40,583 nt of DNA from Streptomyces mangrovisoli (lineage in GTDB: Bacteria > Actinomycetota > Actinomycetes > Streptomycetales > Streptomycetaceae), in NCBI RefSeq assembly GCF_000974985.2, contig NZ_LAVA02000007.1, positions 1 to 40,583 of the forward strand, given 5' to 3'. Below are positions 30,426-38,347 of the stretch, one piece after another; positions within the stretch are counted from its first letter, which is position 1, and every line of letters begins with the position of its first letter. A model generated the notes under the pieces. That model was not told where the DNA came from. It was given only the letters and a program-made list of their open reading frames with translations, and ran no database searches. Made by a program: the position numbers and the translations under genes.

Positions 30426-31417
30426 CGACCGCAACTGAGACGGCGCGGCCGGCGGTACCGTCGCTGACCAGGCCGGAGAAGGGCCTCGCTGGATTCGGTG
30501 CGCTCTCCGCGGCCGGGGTGGGCGCCCTGGGGCTGATCGCTTCCTTCGACGCGGTCTCCATTGCTGCCGCGCGCTGGGGTTTCGTCGCTCCTTGGATGTT
30601 GCCGGTCGGGATCGACGTGGCCATTCCGGTGTTCACCGTGGCCAACCTCCTGTTGATCCGTATGGACATGGCTTTGGCCTGGGTGCGCTTCGTGCCCTGG
30701 GTCCTGACGCTGGTCACTTGTGGGTTGAACGTCGCGGCCGGACGCTCACTGCCCGCGAAGGTGGCGCACGGCACGATGCCGCTGCTGTGGGTGGTGTTCT
30801 CCGAGATCGGCGCGCACATGTACGCCGTACGGATCGGTGCCGCGACCGGCCGACGAATGGAGAAGGTGCGGTTCTCCCGTTGGATGCTCGCGCCGCTGTC
30901 GACGTTCGCTCTGTGGCGGCGGATGACGCTGTGGGAGATCACCTCCTACTCGGAGGCGCTGAAGCGGGAGCGCGAGCGGCAGTTGGCCCGTGCCCGGCTG
31001 CGGGAGCACCACGGCCGACGGTGGCGGTCGAAGACCCCGCGCCCGGAACGCGTGCTGCTGAAACTGGGCGAGCTGGCGCCGGCGAGCGAGGACGTTCCGC
31101 CCGCGCCGTCGCAGCCGGAGGAAGTGACGCCGGAGCCGCCCAAGGCGCCGCGCAAGCGCCCGGCCAGCACTAAGGGCAAGGCCAAGTCGGCCAAGGCGCC
31201 GCGTACCCCGGCCGAACTCCTTGCCGAGGCGCGTAAGGCCACGGCCGAGTGGGCCGATGACGCGATCAACGCCGAAGCCATCCGCACCACGCTGCACTGC
31301 TCTGCCGCCAACTCCCGCGTACTGCGCGACCTGCTGCTGAACGACCGGGCCGAAGGGCGCCACCTGCACACCCTCGACGGCGACGACAGCGAGGGAACCG
31401 AGGGGGCGGCGGCATGA
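30422..31417 (+). CDS. DUF2637 / SpdB-like membrane protein
   Basis: 331 aa. About four TM helices lie in residues 25-140 (GALSAAGVGALGLIASF, PVGIDVAIPVFTVANLLLI, FVPWVLTLVTCGLNVAAG, MPLLWVVFSEIGAHMYAV), with the conserved A-P-W-M-L-P-V-G-I-D-V segment of the DUF2637 family. A basic, Pro/Lys-rich linker and a C-terminal helical region that may bind DNA follow. SpdB proteins assist intramycelial spread of streptomycete plasmids. Coupled by ATGA overlap to both neighbours. Confidence 0.84.
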   Translation: MTTATETARPAVPSLTRPEKGLAGFGALSAAGVGALGLIASFDAVSIAAARWGFVAPWMLPVGIDVAIPVFTVANLLLIRMDMALAWVRFVPWVLTLVTCGLNVAAGRSLPAKVAHGTMPLLWVVFSEIGAHMYAVRIGAATGRRMEKVRFSRWMLAPLSTFALWRRMTLWEITSYSEALKRERERQLARARLREHHGRRWRSKTPRPERVLLKLGELAPASEDVPPAPSQPEEVTPEPPKAPRKRPASTKGKAKSAKAPRTPAELLAEARKATAEWADDAINAEAIRTTLHCSAANSRVLRDLLLNDRAEGRHLHTLDGDDSEGTEGAAA

Positions 31418-32064
31418 ACACCGTGCTGAGCATGCTCGCCGCGGCGGCTCCGGTCGCCTCCGGATGGACGGCACACACGCTGTGGCTCCGGCGGCGCCTG
31501 GACGTCGCCCGCCGTGACCCGCTGACCGGGCTCTGGACGCGTGACGCCTTCACCCGCCGCGCCACCGCTCTGCTGCGGGACTCGCGTGCGGTCGTGGTGC
31601 TGGCCGACGTCGACCGCTTCAAGCAGATCAACGACACCTTCGGCCACGCCGCCGGAGACGCCCTGTTGAAGGCGACCGCGGACCGGCTCGCTCGCTACGT
31701 CGGCCGTGCCGGGGTGGCCGGGCGGCTCGGGGGCGATGAGTTCGCCGCCGTTCTGATCGATGACCACGGCACCGCCGGGGACATGCTCGCCGTACTGCAT
31801 GGCGTGCTCGCCCGCCCGGTCGACGGCCAGGACCCGGCCGTACGCACCACGGTCTCTCTTGGCTGGGTACGTGTCGCAGACTTCCCTGGCGACGACCTGT
31901 CTGCTCTGCTGCGGCGGGCGGATGAGGCGATGTACCTGGCCAAGCTGGGGCGCGCCGGCACCCGACGGGCGGGACTGGGACGGCTGTTCGCCACCGTCAC
32001 CGGACGGCGCGCCGGCCGCGCCGGGGCACGTACCGGTGGGCCGGTTGTGGGGGTGGCTGCCTGA
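31414..32064 (+). CDS. GGDEF-domain protein (diguanylate cyclase-like)
   Basis: 216 aa. A hydrophobic N-terminus (residues 1-22) may anchor it. The GGDEF domain runs from R-R-D-P-L-T-G-L-W-T-R-D-A-F through D-V-D-R-F-K-Q-I-N-D-T-F-G-H to the intact active site L-G-G-D-E-F (about 104-109), and ends with A-D-E-A-M-Y-L-A-K. All residues for c-di-GMP synthesis seem present; no EAL domain. In streptomycetes c-di-GMP holds BldD active and delays development. The gene is embedded in the transfer operon between SpdB and the RRQRL protein. Confidence 0.88.
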   Translation: MNTVLSMLAAAAPVASGWTAHTLWLRRRLDVARRDPLTGLWTRDAFTRRATALLRDSRAVVVLADVDRFKQINDTFGHAAGDALLKATADRLARYVGRAGVAGRLGGDEFAAVLIDDHGTAGDMLAVLHGVLARPVDGQDPAVRTTVSLGWVRVADFPGDDLSALLRRADEAMYLAKLGRAGTRRAGLGRLFATVTGRRAGRAGARTGGPVVGVAA

Positions 32065-32447
32065 TGGCCGCCTATGGCAAGTGCTTCGACCCCTCCGGCG
32101 CCCGGTTCGGCATCCCCACCTACCCGTGGAGGTTCGCCCCGGACGGCTACGCCACCCGCCGACAGTTGCGAGCGTCTGGGCTGCGGCCGGGCGGACAGCC
32201 GGTCGCCGCGCAGGTGATGCGGAGCCACCGCGGCCGCAAGGCCGGGGTGCAGGTCGCCTACCTCTACCGCGTTGACTGCGCGAAACCGGTCCGGCCGATG
32301 ACGTCGCGCAAGTGGGGCGCACTCGCGCTCGCGATGCTCGCCCGCCGCACCTGCCCGAAGTGCCGGATCACTTACGACTACTGCCTCCCGACCTCGCTCG
32401 GGCTGTGCATCTCCTGCGCCTACCCCGAGGAACAGCGCGCCGCCTGA
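32064..32447 (+). CDS. RRQRL-type zinc-binding protein
   Basis: 127 aa. The N-terminal Y-A-T-R-R-Q-L-R-A-S-G-L-R-P-G-G is the family signature. The C-terminal C-P-K-C...Y-C-L-P-T...C-I-S-C-A forms a zinc-ribbon-like site. Typical of streptomycete conjugative elements directly upstream of traB. The start overlaps the GGDEF stop by one base. Function unknown; nucleic-acid binding is plausible. Confidence 0.8.
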   Translation: MAAYGKCFDPSGARFGIPTYPWRFAPDGYATRRQLRASGLRPGGQPVAAQVMRSHRGRKAGVQVAYLYRVDCAKPVRPMTSRKWGALALAMLARRTCPKCRITYDYCLPTSLGLCISCAYPEEQRAA

Positions 32448-32456
32448 CCCGCACAC

Positions 32457-32497
32457 CGGGGCCCGGCCTTGCCCGCCAAGACAGCGGCCGGGCCCCG
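32457..32497 (+). ncRNA. Leader hairpin before traB (possible copy 3 of the motif)
   Basis: A 12-bp perfect stem (CGGGGCCCGGCC with its exact complement at 32486-32497) closes a 17-nt loop, TTGCCCGCCAAGACAGC. Loop length equals that of copies 1 and 2, and both types contain CCC...CAAG. The downstream anti-SD is weaker here (TCCTCC against AGAAGGA). It lies 28 nt before the traB start. Confidence 0.5.
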
Positions 32498-32524
32498 CAT
32501 CCTCCCCGAGAGAAGGAATCCTCA

Positions 32525-34756
32525 GTGAAGCACCCCGATGACGACAACGAACTCTTCAACCGGCTGGAAGCCGAGTTAGCCGCCGATCCGGCGGGTGACG
32601 TGGTCGACCTGAACAAGGCCCGGTCGGCCCGCAGCGAGTCGGCCGACTTCGGGGCCGACCGGTCGGCCGACTTGCAGCCGACCGAGTCGGGCGACCCGAG
32701 CGAGGGGGAGTCGGGCGACTCTGCCCCGGCGATGGTCGACCGTCCGGCCCCCGCGCAGTCGGGTCCCGGTCTAATCGACCGCATCCGCGACTCCAAGCGT
32801 CTGGACGTCCTGCCCGCGTGGCTGAAGTCGGGCCCGGAGTTCGCCGACGCGATGCGCTGGCTGGCCGGGCACGTGGGGCACACCGTTGCCTTCCACGCGG
32901 TCCGCGTGCCGTTCCTGTACGTGCCCAAGCTGGTCTGGCGCTCGCCGCTCGGCCTGATCAACGCCCTCGCCAGGATTGGACGTTGGGCCATCGACGCCGA
33001 GGGCGAGCCGCTGCGCCAGGCTGAGGCGCGCCGGGAGAACTCCGAGCTGTACCTAAAGCTGTCTCGCCAGCGTGACCGGAGGGTACGGCTGCGGATGCTT
33101 GTCACCGTCCTCGCGGCGCTGTTCGTCCTGGGTATGAGCCTGTTCCTGGTCTTCGGTGCCGAGACGCGCACACAGGTACTCGCGGCCACGGTCGCCGTGC
33201 TGATGCTGGGCTGGCTCGGTGCGCCGGCGGATGCACCGCTGGCCACGCGTGCGGTCATCAAGACCGAGGTGCAGAAACTGACCAGTGACATCGTGGTCAA
33301 GGCCATGGCGTCCATCGGCATCGGCCAGATCGCAACGGCGGTCGCCAAGGGCCAGGACGGCATCAAGTTCGTCGCCCCGATCACGCGCGAGGGACCGGGC
33401 TGGCGTGCGGACATCGACCTGCCCTTGGGCGTGACGGTCGCCGACGTGGCCGACCGGCGTGCCCGGCTCGCCTCCGGCCTGCGTCGCCCGCTCGGATGCG
33501 TGTGGCCGGACGCCGACCCCAGCGAGCACGAGGGACGGCTCATCCTGTGGGTGGGCGACCGGGACCTGTCCAAGACCGGCATCGTCAAGTGGGGGCTCGC
33601 CAACTCCCGCAAGCACGACGTCTTCAAGAAGATCCCGTTCGGCATCGACCCGCGAGGCCGTGCTCAGTCCGTGCCGATGATCCAGCACAACATCTTGATC
33701 GGCTCGCTGCCCGGCCAGGGCAAGACCGCCTCCGTGCGGGTGCTGGCCTGCGGCGCCGCCATGGACCCATCCGTGGAACTGTGGCTGCACGAGAACAAGG
33801 GCACCGGCGACCTGGACGCCCTGGAGTGCGTCAGCCACCGGTTCGTCTCCGGCATCGACGACGACTCGATCAAGTACGCGGCCGACTCCCTGAAGCTACT
33901 GCGCGAGGAAGTCATGCGCCGCGCAGCTGCGATGAAGAAGCTGCCGCGGGACCTGTGCCCCGACAAGCGCATCACCCGGACCATCGCCGACAAGCGCTCG
34001 CTGAAGCTGTGGCCGCTGGTCGCCGTGTTCGACGAGTGCCAGAACCTGTTCGCCCACCCCAAGTACGGCAAACAGGCAGGTGACGACGCCGAATTCATCA
34101 TCAAGCTCGGCCGCGCCCTCGGCGTGGTCCTCATCCTGGCAACGCAGCGCCCGGACAAGGAATCCCTGCCGACCGGGATCAGCGGCAACGTCTCCATCCG
34201 CTTCGCCCTCCGGGTCGCCGGGCAGGTCGAGAACGACATGATCCTCGGCACGTCCGCCTACAAGAACGGCGTCCGCGCCACCTCGTTCCGCCCGGAGATC
34301 GACGCCGGTAACGGCTACCTCGCCGGTGCGACCGCGCTCCCGGTCGTCGTGCGCACCGCCTACCTGGACGACCCGGCCACCAACGCCATCGCCCAGCGCG
34401 CGCACGCCCTGCGCAAGGCCGAAGGCACCCTGTCCGGGCACGCCCTCGGAGAGGACCCCGAGGCCGCAGCCGGTCCGTCCTACGACCTGCTCGCCGACGT
34501 CGCCGCGATCGTGCCGCCATCGGAAGAGCGGGTGTGGAACGAGCGGATCGCCGTCCGGCTCGCCGAACTGCGCCCCGAGGTCTACGGCGGCTGGAAGGGC
34601 GAGAACGTCACCAGCACGCTCAAGCCGCACGGCATCAAGACCCGCGACGTGGCCGGCGTGACGGATGACGGCACCCGCACCACCCGCCGCGGCATCGTCC
34701 GCGCCGACCTCACGAAGGCGATTGCGGAGCGTGACGAAAACCGGGGTGCCGCCTAG
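32525..34756 (+). CDS. TraB-like FtsK/SpoIIIE-family transfer ATPase
   Basis: 743 aa, GTG 32525 after AGAAGGA. Acidic N-terminus, two adjacent TM helices at about 190-240 (LRMLVTVLAALFVLGMSLFLV, LAATVAVLMLGWLG), then the motor with Walker A S-L-P-G-Q-G-K-T (about 394-401) and Walker B V-A-V-F-D-E-C (about 499-505), then A-T-Q-R-P-D. A C-terminal winged-helix-like part with T-S-T-L-K-P-H-G-I is where TraB proteins read their clt octamers. TTA codon at 32576-32578. Moves double-stranded DNA through septal or lateral walls. Longer than the E1 ATPase and not closely related. Confidence 0.87.
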   Translation: MKHPDDDNELFNRLEAELAADPAGDVVDLNKARSARSESADFGADRSADLQPTESGDPSEGESGDSAPAMVDRPAPAQSGPGLIDRIRDSKRLDVLPAWLKSGPEFADAMRWLAGHVGHTVAFHAVRVPFLYVPKLVWRSPLGLINALARIGRWAIDAEGEPLRQAEARRENSELYLKLSRQRDRRVRLRMLVTVLAALFVLGMSLFLVFGAETRTQVLAATVAVLMLGWLGAPADAPLATRAVIKTEVQKLTSDIVVKAMASIGIGQIATAVAKGQDGIKFVAPITREGPGWRADIDLPLGVTVADVADRRARLASGLRRPLGCVWPDADPSEHEGRLILWVGDRDLSKTGIVKWGLANSRKHDVFKKIPFGIDPRGRAQSVPMIQHNILIGSLPGQGKTASVRVLACGAAMDPSVELWLHENKGTGDLDALECVSHRFVSGIDDDSIKYAADSLKLLREEVMRRAAAMKKLPRDLCPDKRITRTIADKRSLKLWPLVAVFDECQNLFAHPKYGKQAGDDAEFIIKLGRALGVVLILATQRPDKESLPTGISGNVSIRFALRVAGQVENDMILGTSAYKNGVRATSFRPEIDAGNGYLAGATALPVVVRTAYLDDPATNAIAQRAHALRKAEGTLSGHALGEDPEAAAGPSYDLLADVAAIVPPSEERVWNERIAVRLAELRPEVYGGWKGENVTSTLKPHGIKTRDVAGVTDDGTRTTRRGIVRADLTKAIAERDENRGAA

Positions 34757-34766
34757 CCCTGGCCGC

Positions 34767-34828
34767 TGCTACCGGTAGCACCTCGCCCTGCTACCGGTAG
34801 CACCCCCGCTAGCGACCCATGTAGCACC
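34767..34828. promoter_or_regulatory. Paired 14-bp palindromes after traB
   Basis: TGCTACCGGTAGCA at 34767-34780 and again at 34789-34802, 22 bp apart (two helical turns), each followed by CC; a GTAGCACC half-site follows at 34821-34828. It lies between traB and the next operon: candidate clt or regulator site. Confidence 0.68.
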
Positions 34829-34895
34829 TGATCTGCGATCTAGTGGATAGCAGCCCACCTGCGAAAACCCTGGAAACCGCCTGGAAAGGCCCCTC

Positions 34896-35171
34896 ATGAC
34901 CCCCATCGCCCTTGCTATCGCCTGCCTGATGCTCGTCACGCTCGGTTATGTCGGAGTGTGCACGGCCAGCCCGTTCGGCACCTGCCGCAAATGCAACGGC
35001 TTCGGCTTCGCCATGGACACCGACCGCAAAGGCAGGCCCAAGCGCGGCAAGAGCTGCCGCCGCTGCAAGGCCACCGGCAAGCGCATACGCGCCGGGCGCT
35101 GGATCTACAACCGCGCCCAGCGGATCTACCGCGAAGGCACCGACCCCCGCCGCCCGGAAGGCACCCGATGA
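34896..35171 (+). CDS. Small protein with DnaJ-type zinc motifs and a TM
   Basis: 91 aa. N-terminal TM (IALAIACLMLVTLGYVGV), then C-R-K-C-N-G-F-G-F and C-R-R-C-K-A-T-G-K, a DnaJ-like CxxCxGxG pair likely to bind one zinc. The C-terminus is basic. ATG 34896 lies after GGAAAGG. The stop overlaps the next start (ATGA). First of an operon of small membrane genes after traB. Similar small proteins occur in actinomycete plasmids; role unknown. Confidence 0.75.
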   Translation: MTPIALAIACLMLVTLGYVGVCTASPFGTCRKCNGFGFAMDTDRKGRPKRGKSCRRCKATGKRIRAGRWIYNRAQRIYREGTDPRRPEGTR

Positions 35172-35362
35172 CCCTCACCATCTCCGCCGTCCTGCTCTTC
35201 GGCGCCACGTCCGCCTTGGCCATCAAGACCAAGTCCGCCGGAGGCTTCGCCGCCACCGTGCTCTTCCTGTTCGGGTTCTTCGTCGCCGGAACCGGCGCCT
35301 ACGGGCCCATCCACAACCTCGTCCAAGCCGCCGCCGACGCCCTCACCCAGCTCGGCAACTGA
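35168..35362 (+). CDS. Small two-TM protein
   Basis: 64 aa: two hydrophobic helices (ISAVLLFGATSALAI and FAATVLFLFGFFVAGTGA) with a short Lys-rich turn between. Resembles small Spd-type proteins by layout. ATG overlaps the preceding stop by 4 nt. Confidence 0.68.
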   Translation: MTLTISAVLLFGATSALAIKTKSAGGFAATVLFLFGFFVAGTGAYGPIHNLVQAAADALTQLGN

Positions 35363-35374
35363 CCGGAGGAACCA

Positions 35375-35860
35375 GTGAACAAGCCCACGTCCACCCCGCT
35401 CACGGAGGACGAAGCCGCCACCGAAGCGGCCCGGATCATCGCCGACGCCTACCGGCCCGTACCCGCCACGCTGACCGCCTACCGCGACGACAGCCCCCTG
35501 CCTGCCTACGGCGCCGCACCCCCCGTCGCGCAGCCGGGCACCCCGCCCATGTCTCAGCGGGCCGTCGACACCGGTCGGCTCATGCTCACGGCCGGACTGG
35601 CCAGCGTGCCGCCCGGACTCATCGCCATCGGCGTTCTCATCGCCTCCCGGCACGCCGACCCCACCGTCATCGGCATGGTCTGCGCCGCTCCCGCCGCCAT
35701 CGCCGTGCCCATCCTCGCCCTCGCCCGGCTGTTCACCCGCGTCGCCGAAGCCGTCCCCGACGAGCACCACCACCACTACAACGGCCCGGTCCGACAGGAG
35801 AACACCACCACCCACACACGCGGACTGATCGCCCGCACCCGCAACGAGCACCATGGCTGA
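35375..35860 (+). CDS. Two-TM Spd-like protein
   Basis: 161 aa. Acidic, Pro/Ala-rich N-terminus to about residue 65, then two TM helices (LMLTAGLASVPPGLIAIGVLI; VIGMVCAAPAAIAVPILAL) and a His-rich cytoplasmic tail (D-E-H-H-H-H-Y-N) that may bind metal. GTG 35375 lies after GGAGGAAC. Common between transfer and replication modules of streptomycete elements. Overlaps the next gene by 8 nt. Confidence 0.72.
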   Translation: MNKPTSTPLTEDEAATEAARIIADAYRPVPATLTAYRDDSPLPAYGAAPPVAQPGTPPMSQRAVDTGRLMLTAGLASVPPGLIAIGVLIASRHADPTVIGMVCAAPAAIAVPILALARLFTRVAEAVPDEHHHHYNGPVRQENTTTHTRGLIARTRNEHHG

Positions 35861-36098
35861 CAGGAGAAGCACCGACGTGAGCGCGATCCTGATCGCCGTC
35901 GCGGCGCGTATCGCCGCCGCCCTGAAGATCGCCAATGGCAACAGCGAGCACGAGACGGCGATGCGGCTGTTGAAGGTCTCCGAGGAGGCCGGTGAAGCAT
36001 CCGCCGACCTCACCGCCAAGCTCGATGCCGTCGCCCGACGGCTCGGCACTACCGGACTGCCCTGCACCTCGACAGCCGGACAGACGGAGGCGCAGTGA
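35853..36098 (+). CDS. Shortened MazG-like protein
   Basis: 81 aa. The helix M-R-L-L-K-V-S-E-E-A-G-E-A is the metal-binding E-E-x-x-E signature of MazG-like NTP pyrophosphohydrolases. The second acidic motif expected about 30 residues later is absent: the sequence passes directly into A-D-L-T-A-K-L-D-A-V-A-R-R-L, which is normally the last helix. It therefore seems to have an internal deletion and is probably inactive, or works with a partner. The stop overlaps the next gene (GTGA). Confidence 0.62.
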   Translation: MADRRSTDVSAILIAVAARIAAALKIANGNSEHETAMRLLKVSEEAGEASADLTAKLDAVARRLGTTGLPCTSTAGQTEAQ

Positions 36099-36877
36099 GG
36101 TTCTTCCTGGGAGCCCACCAGCCGCAATGGCTCGGCAGGGTGGACGTGCCGCTGTTCGTCTCCTACCGACGACTTGTCGCCCGGCGCACGCTGCCACGTG
36201 CCTCAGCTCCGTGGGCCCTGGACTCCGGCGGCTTCACCGAACTGTCCATGCACGGCACCTGGCGTACCGATGTTCGTACCTACCTCGCCGCAGTCCGCCG
36301 CTTCCGCGACGAGATCGGCCGCATGGAGTGGGCCGCGCCTATGGACTGGATGTGCGAGCCCTGGATCACCGGACTGACCGGCCTGAGCGTGGCTGAGCAC
36401 CAACGCCGCACCATTGAGAACTTCCTGGTCATACGCGAGGCAGCCCCTGATCTGCCCATCATCCCAGTGCTCCAAGGGTGGGAACTGGATGACTACCTCG
36501 CCTGTGCCGACGCTTACGAGCGGTCCGGCATCGACCTTGCGGCCGAACGCGTCGTCGGACTCGGATCCGTCTGCCGTCGCCAGGCCACCGGCCAAGCCAC
36601 GGTCATCGTCACCACGCTCGCCGAACGCGGCCTGAACCTGCACGGCTTCGGCTTCAAGACGCTCGGCTTGCGCAGCTGCGGGGCCGCCCTTGCTTCGGCC
36701 GACTCGCTCGCCTGGTCCTACGACGCTCGCCGCAAACCCCCGTTACCCGGCCACAGCCACAAGAACTGTGCCAACTGCCTCCCCTACGCCCTGAAGTGGC
36801 GTGCCCGAACCCTCAACACCCTGCCGTCCTGGCACCAACCGCCCCTCGGAGACAACGCCCCCTACCACGCTGCCTGA
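36095..36877 (+). CDS. DpdA/TGT-like deazapurine DNA-modification family protein
   Basis: 260 aa. Conserved segments: W-A-L-D-S-G-G-F-T-E-L (catalytic-Asp region of the transglycosylase barrel), A-P-M-D-W-M-C-E-P, P-V-L-Q-G-W, V-G-L-G-S-V-C-R-R-Q, L-H-G-F-G-F-K, S-A-D-S-L-A-W-S. The C-terminus carries H-S-H-K-N-C-A-N-C (zinc-like). DpdA enzymes exchange guanine in DNA for preQ0, which can protect DNA from restriction. No other dpd genes are here, so substrate and activity are unknown. TTA codon at 36743-36745. GTG 36095. Confidence 0.72.
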   Translation: MRFFLGAHQPQWLGRVDVPLFVSYRRLVARRTLPRASAPWALDSGGFTELSMHGTWRTDVRTYLAAVRRFRDEIGRMEWAAPMDWMCEPWITGLTGLSVAEHQRRTIENFLVIREAAPDLPIIPVLQGWELDDYLACADAYERSGIDLAAERVVGLGSVCRRQATGQATVIVTTLAERGLNLHGFGFKTLGLRSCGAALASADSLAWSYDARRKPPLPGHSHKNCANCLPYALKWRARTLNTLPSWHQPPLGDNAPYHAA

Positions 36878-36893
36878 AACAGGAGATCCACTC

Positions 36894-37358
36894 ATGTTTG
36901 AGATCCGCATCATCTGCGACCCGGCCGATTCGGACCGCGTCAGCACGGCCCTGGCAGCCGCCTTCACCACCGGTTCGGCGCGCCAGCACCCCACCCGCGA
37001 CGGCCAGCGCACCCGCCTGTACCTCACCGCGGACCACCGACCCGAACCGGAGCCTTTGCCCACGCCGGAAGAGGCGTACGCGCTCGCGCCGAGCATCATC
37101 AGCGAGATCGGATGGACCGCCCGGACCGCAGCCGACCGGCCGTTCTACGACGGGCTGAACCGTGAGTTCTGGCTTCGCAAGGCCGCGCTGTTGGATCGCA
37201 TCGCGCTGAGCGACGAAACCGACAGCGACCTCAGCGGCGCGGCCGACCTCGCCACCCGCGCCGCCCTGCGGCTGATCGAGCTGGACGGCACGGCCGCGAT
37301 CTCCGACCCGCGCCACTACGTCCGGCAGCAGTACGCCGCTTGGGCCAAGCGCCAGTAA
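36894..37358 (+). CDS. AICE-operon protein of unknown function
   Basis: 154 aa from ATG 36894 with AGGAGAT upstream. The N-terminal third (MFEIRIICDPADSDRVSTALAA, T-R-L-Y-L-T-A-D-H-R) looks like a small ferredoxin-like alpha/beta domain. The rest is helical and acidic, ending Y-V-R-Q-Q-Y-A-A-W-A-K-R-Q. No known family. Last gene before the copy-2 leader hairpin and the replication module. Confidence 0.68.
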   Translation: MFEIRIICDPADSDRVSTALAAAFTTGSARQHPTRDGQRTRLYLTADHRPEPEPLPTPEEAYALAPSIISEIGWTARTAADRPFYDGLNREFWLRKAALLDRIALSDETDSDLSGAADLATRAALRLIELDGTAAISDPRHYVRQQYAAWAKRQ

Positions 37359-37363
37359 CAACG

Positions 37364-37439
37364 CCGCGGCGGCGGGACTCCCCAGCAAGGTCGCCCGCCG
37401 CCGCGGTTCTCCCTGGCCATCCGAAGACAGACAGGAGAA
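37364..37439 (+). ncRNA. Leader RNA motif, copy 2 (hairpin plus anti-SD)
   Basis: A 13-bp perfect stem, CCGCGGCGGCGGG (37364-37376) with CCCGCCGCCGCGG (37394-37406), closes the loop ACTCCCCAGCAAGGTCG, identical to copy 1 although the stem differs. GTTCTCCCTG (37406-37415) can pair with CAGGAGAAC (37432-37440), the ribosome site of the primase gene, with one bulged C. Stem variation with pairing kept is a covariation signal. Confidence 0.65.
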
Positions 37440-37447
37440 CCTCCAGC

Positions 37448-38347
37448 ATGCCGTACCCAGACGGCTCAGCCCAGCTCACCGCCGCGCTTGACGCAGCGTC
37501 GCGAGACTGGCGCGTGTTCCCCCTCATTCCTGGAGACAAGCGTCCGGCCGTCTCCGACTGGGAGAGCCGCGCCACCACGGACCCAGGGCGCATCACCCGT
37601 GCGTGGTCTGTCGGTGCCTTCAACGTCGGTGTCGCCACCGGCCCTTCCGGCCTGATCGTCATCGACCTGGACAAGCCCAAGCACCCCGCTGACACCCCGC
37701 CGGCCGCGTGGGCCCAGCACGGCGTCACGGACGGAGCCGACGTGCTCACCGTGCTCTGCGCGCGCCATGGCCAGCCCTTCCCCTGCGACACCTACACCGT
37801 CCGCACATGGAGCGGCGGCACCCACCTGTACTTCCTCGCACCCGAGGGTGAGCCCCTGCGCAACACTGCTGGGGACAGCGCCCGCGGGCTGGGCTGGAAG
37901 GTGGACACCCGCGCATGGGGTGGACTCGTGGTCGGCGCGGGCAGCACCTTCGCCGGGCGCCCGTACGTGGTCACCCACTCCAAGCCCGTGGCACCCCTGC
38001 CGGACTGGCTCGCCGAACTCCTGCGCCCGGCGCCGCTACCCCCGCAGATGCCCATCACGGTCGCCGTCGCCGGGCACGGCCGGCGCACCGGCTTCCTTCG
38101 CTCCGCAATCAACGGCGAAGTGGAGCGGGTCACCGGCTCCGGCTCGCACGAGCACAACAACGCGCTCTACGTCGCCGCGGTCGCCCTGGGACAGCTTGTC
38201 GCCGGGGGAGACCTGAGCGAAGCCGACGTCACCGGTTGGCTCCTCACTGCCGCGCTCCAAGTCGGCCAGGGCGAGCGCGAGGCCCGGCGCACCATTGCCT
38301 CCGGCCTACGGGCCGGAGCGCGGCGTCCTCGGACGGTCGCGGCATGA
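37448..38347 (+). CDS. Bifunctional primase/polymerase (prim-pol) domain protein
   Basis: 299 aa. Archaeo-eukaryotic primase fold: W-R-V-F-P-L-I-P-G-D-K-R-P, N-V-G-V-A-T-G-P-S-G-L-I-V-I-D-L-D (metal-binding Asp pair at about 73-75), and W-S-G-G-T-H-L-Y-F (His at about 123). A C-terminal helical domain follows. Replication protein of prim-pol type AICEs, working with the downstream ATPase. ATG 37448 after ACAGGAGAA. The stop overlaps the next start (ATGA). Confidence 0.87.
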   Translation: MPYPDGSAQLTAALDAASRDWRVFPLIPGDKRPAVSDWESRATTDPGRITRAWSVGAFNVGVATGPSGLIVIDLDKPKHPADTPPAAWAQHGVTDGADVLTVLCARHGQPFPCDTYTVRTWSGGTHLYFLAPEGEPLRNTAGDSARGLGWKVDTRAWGGLVVGAGSTFAGRPYVVTHSKPVAPLPDWLAELLRPAPLPPQMPITVAVAGHGRRTGFLRSAINGEVERVTGSGSHEHNNALYVAAVALGQLVAGGDLSEADVTGWLLTAALQVGQGEREARRTIASGLRAGARRPRTVAA

